Origin: Lepisosteus oculatus
Taxonomy: Eukaryota > Chordata > Actinopteri > Semionotiformes > Lepisosteidae
Direction: 5' to 3'
DNA: 64,000 nt
Assembly: GCF_040954835.1 (NCBI RefSeq)
Contig: NC_090697.1
Location: forward strand, 8,010,501 to 8,074,500
Under the pieces are notes generated by a model. The model was not told the DNA's origin and did no database searches. It saw nothing but the letters and a program-made list of their open reading frames with translations. Positions 63,901 through 64,000 of this stretch are shown piece by piece (positions within the stretch are counted from its first letter, which is position 1; each line of letters begins with the position of its first letter). Both the position numbers and the translations under genes were made by a program.

Positions 63901-64000
63901 TCATTTTAAAATATTTAGGCTATCTAGTAATACCAGATGTAGTCTTATGTTGCTTTCCTCCTAGCAAACTGTGGCAGTTGCAGTACATCTTGCTCTCAAA

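Larger units (their letters stand above)
44294..64000 (+). other. RNGTT intron 8, 5' part (at least 19.7 kb)
   Basis: The donor GTGAGT opens this intron and no later RNGTT exon was recognised. I looked for the expected YMMLIDG-type continuation. Recognised repeats are listed separately. The long stretches 47170-47610, 47715-50090, 50227-52750, 52913-55490, 55530-56120, 56420-57880, 58170-58715 and 60976-64000 hold nothing I can support. Their open frames (up to about 110 codons) have no domains or splice context. Confidence 0.85.

Noticed and set aside
1-64000. CRISPR arrays, bacterial operons, plasmid or phage features
   Set aside because: The window is vertebrate nuclear DNA; no regularly spaced repeats, ribosome binding sites or prokaryotic genes were seen.
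44294-64000. RNGTT exon 9 within the window
   Set aside because: No segment encoding the expected continuation after KADGTR with a matching acceptor phase was found by reading the six-frame translations.

Overview
This window is nuclear DNA of a ray-finned fish. The evidence is two split protein-coding genes with standard GT-AG introns, very long non-coding stretches, CpG-rich gene starts, and a fish-like repeat mix: 5S-rRNA-derived SINEs, tRNA-derived SINEs, L2 and CR1-type LINE remnants, Tc1 and hAT DNA transposons, and solo LTRs. I cannot fix the species. A non-teleost fish such as a gar or bowfin is possible, but that is inference from general repeat flavour only.

Two genes are recognised, arranged head to head. 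PNRC1 (proline-rich nuclear receptor coactivator 1) lies on the minus strand in two coding exons at 9474-9064 and 7807-7334 and encodes 294 residues. RNGTT (bifunctional mRNA-capping enzyme) lies on the plus strand and starts at 22052. Eight coding exons are visible at 22052-22115, 28758-28867, 29633-29736, 32871-32959, 38448-38523, 39440-39701, 40940-41049 and 44192-44293. They join in one frame (917 nt, about 306 residues) and cover the whole RNA triphosphatase domain plus the start of the guanylyltransferase domain, including the lysine nucleophile motif KADG. The rest of RNGTT must lie beyond 64000, because no later exon was found in the remaining 19.7 kb. From memory, the two genes are also neighbours in human (6q15), so this looks like conserved synteny.

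Layout: 1-7333, repeats (L2 copy, solo LTR, 5S SINE, ERV-like LTR, small hAT MITE) and the PNRC1 downstream/3'UTR region; 7334-9474, PNRC1; 9475-22051, intergenic interval with a second solo LTR, SINEs and two candidate promoters at its ends; 22052-64000, RNGTT exons 1-8 and introns. The introns hold a hAT element invaded by an L2 tail, a deleted Tc1 element, a foldback MITE beside exon 5, an L2 copy invaded by a SINE, and a 1.5-kb non-autonomous hAT with a near-perfect 8-bp target duplication.

I found no undescribed gene system. The points most worth following up are the nested and boundary-resolved mobile elements, the strong orientation bias of the 5S SINE, the SINE and foldback insertions close to RNGTT exons, and a CpG/CCAAT block inside the PNRC1 intron that could be an alternative promoter. 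All calls rest on reading the sequence and remembered family features; no database search was possible.
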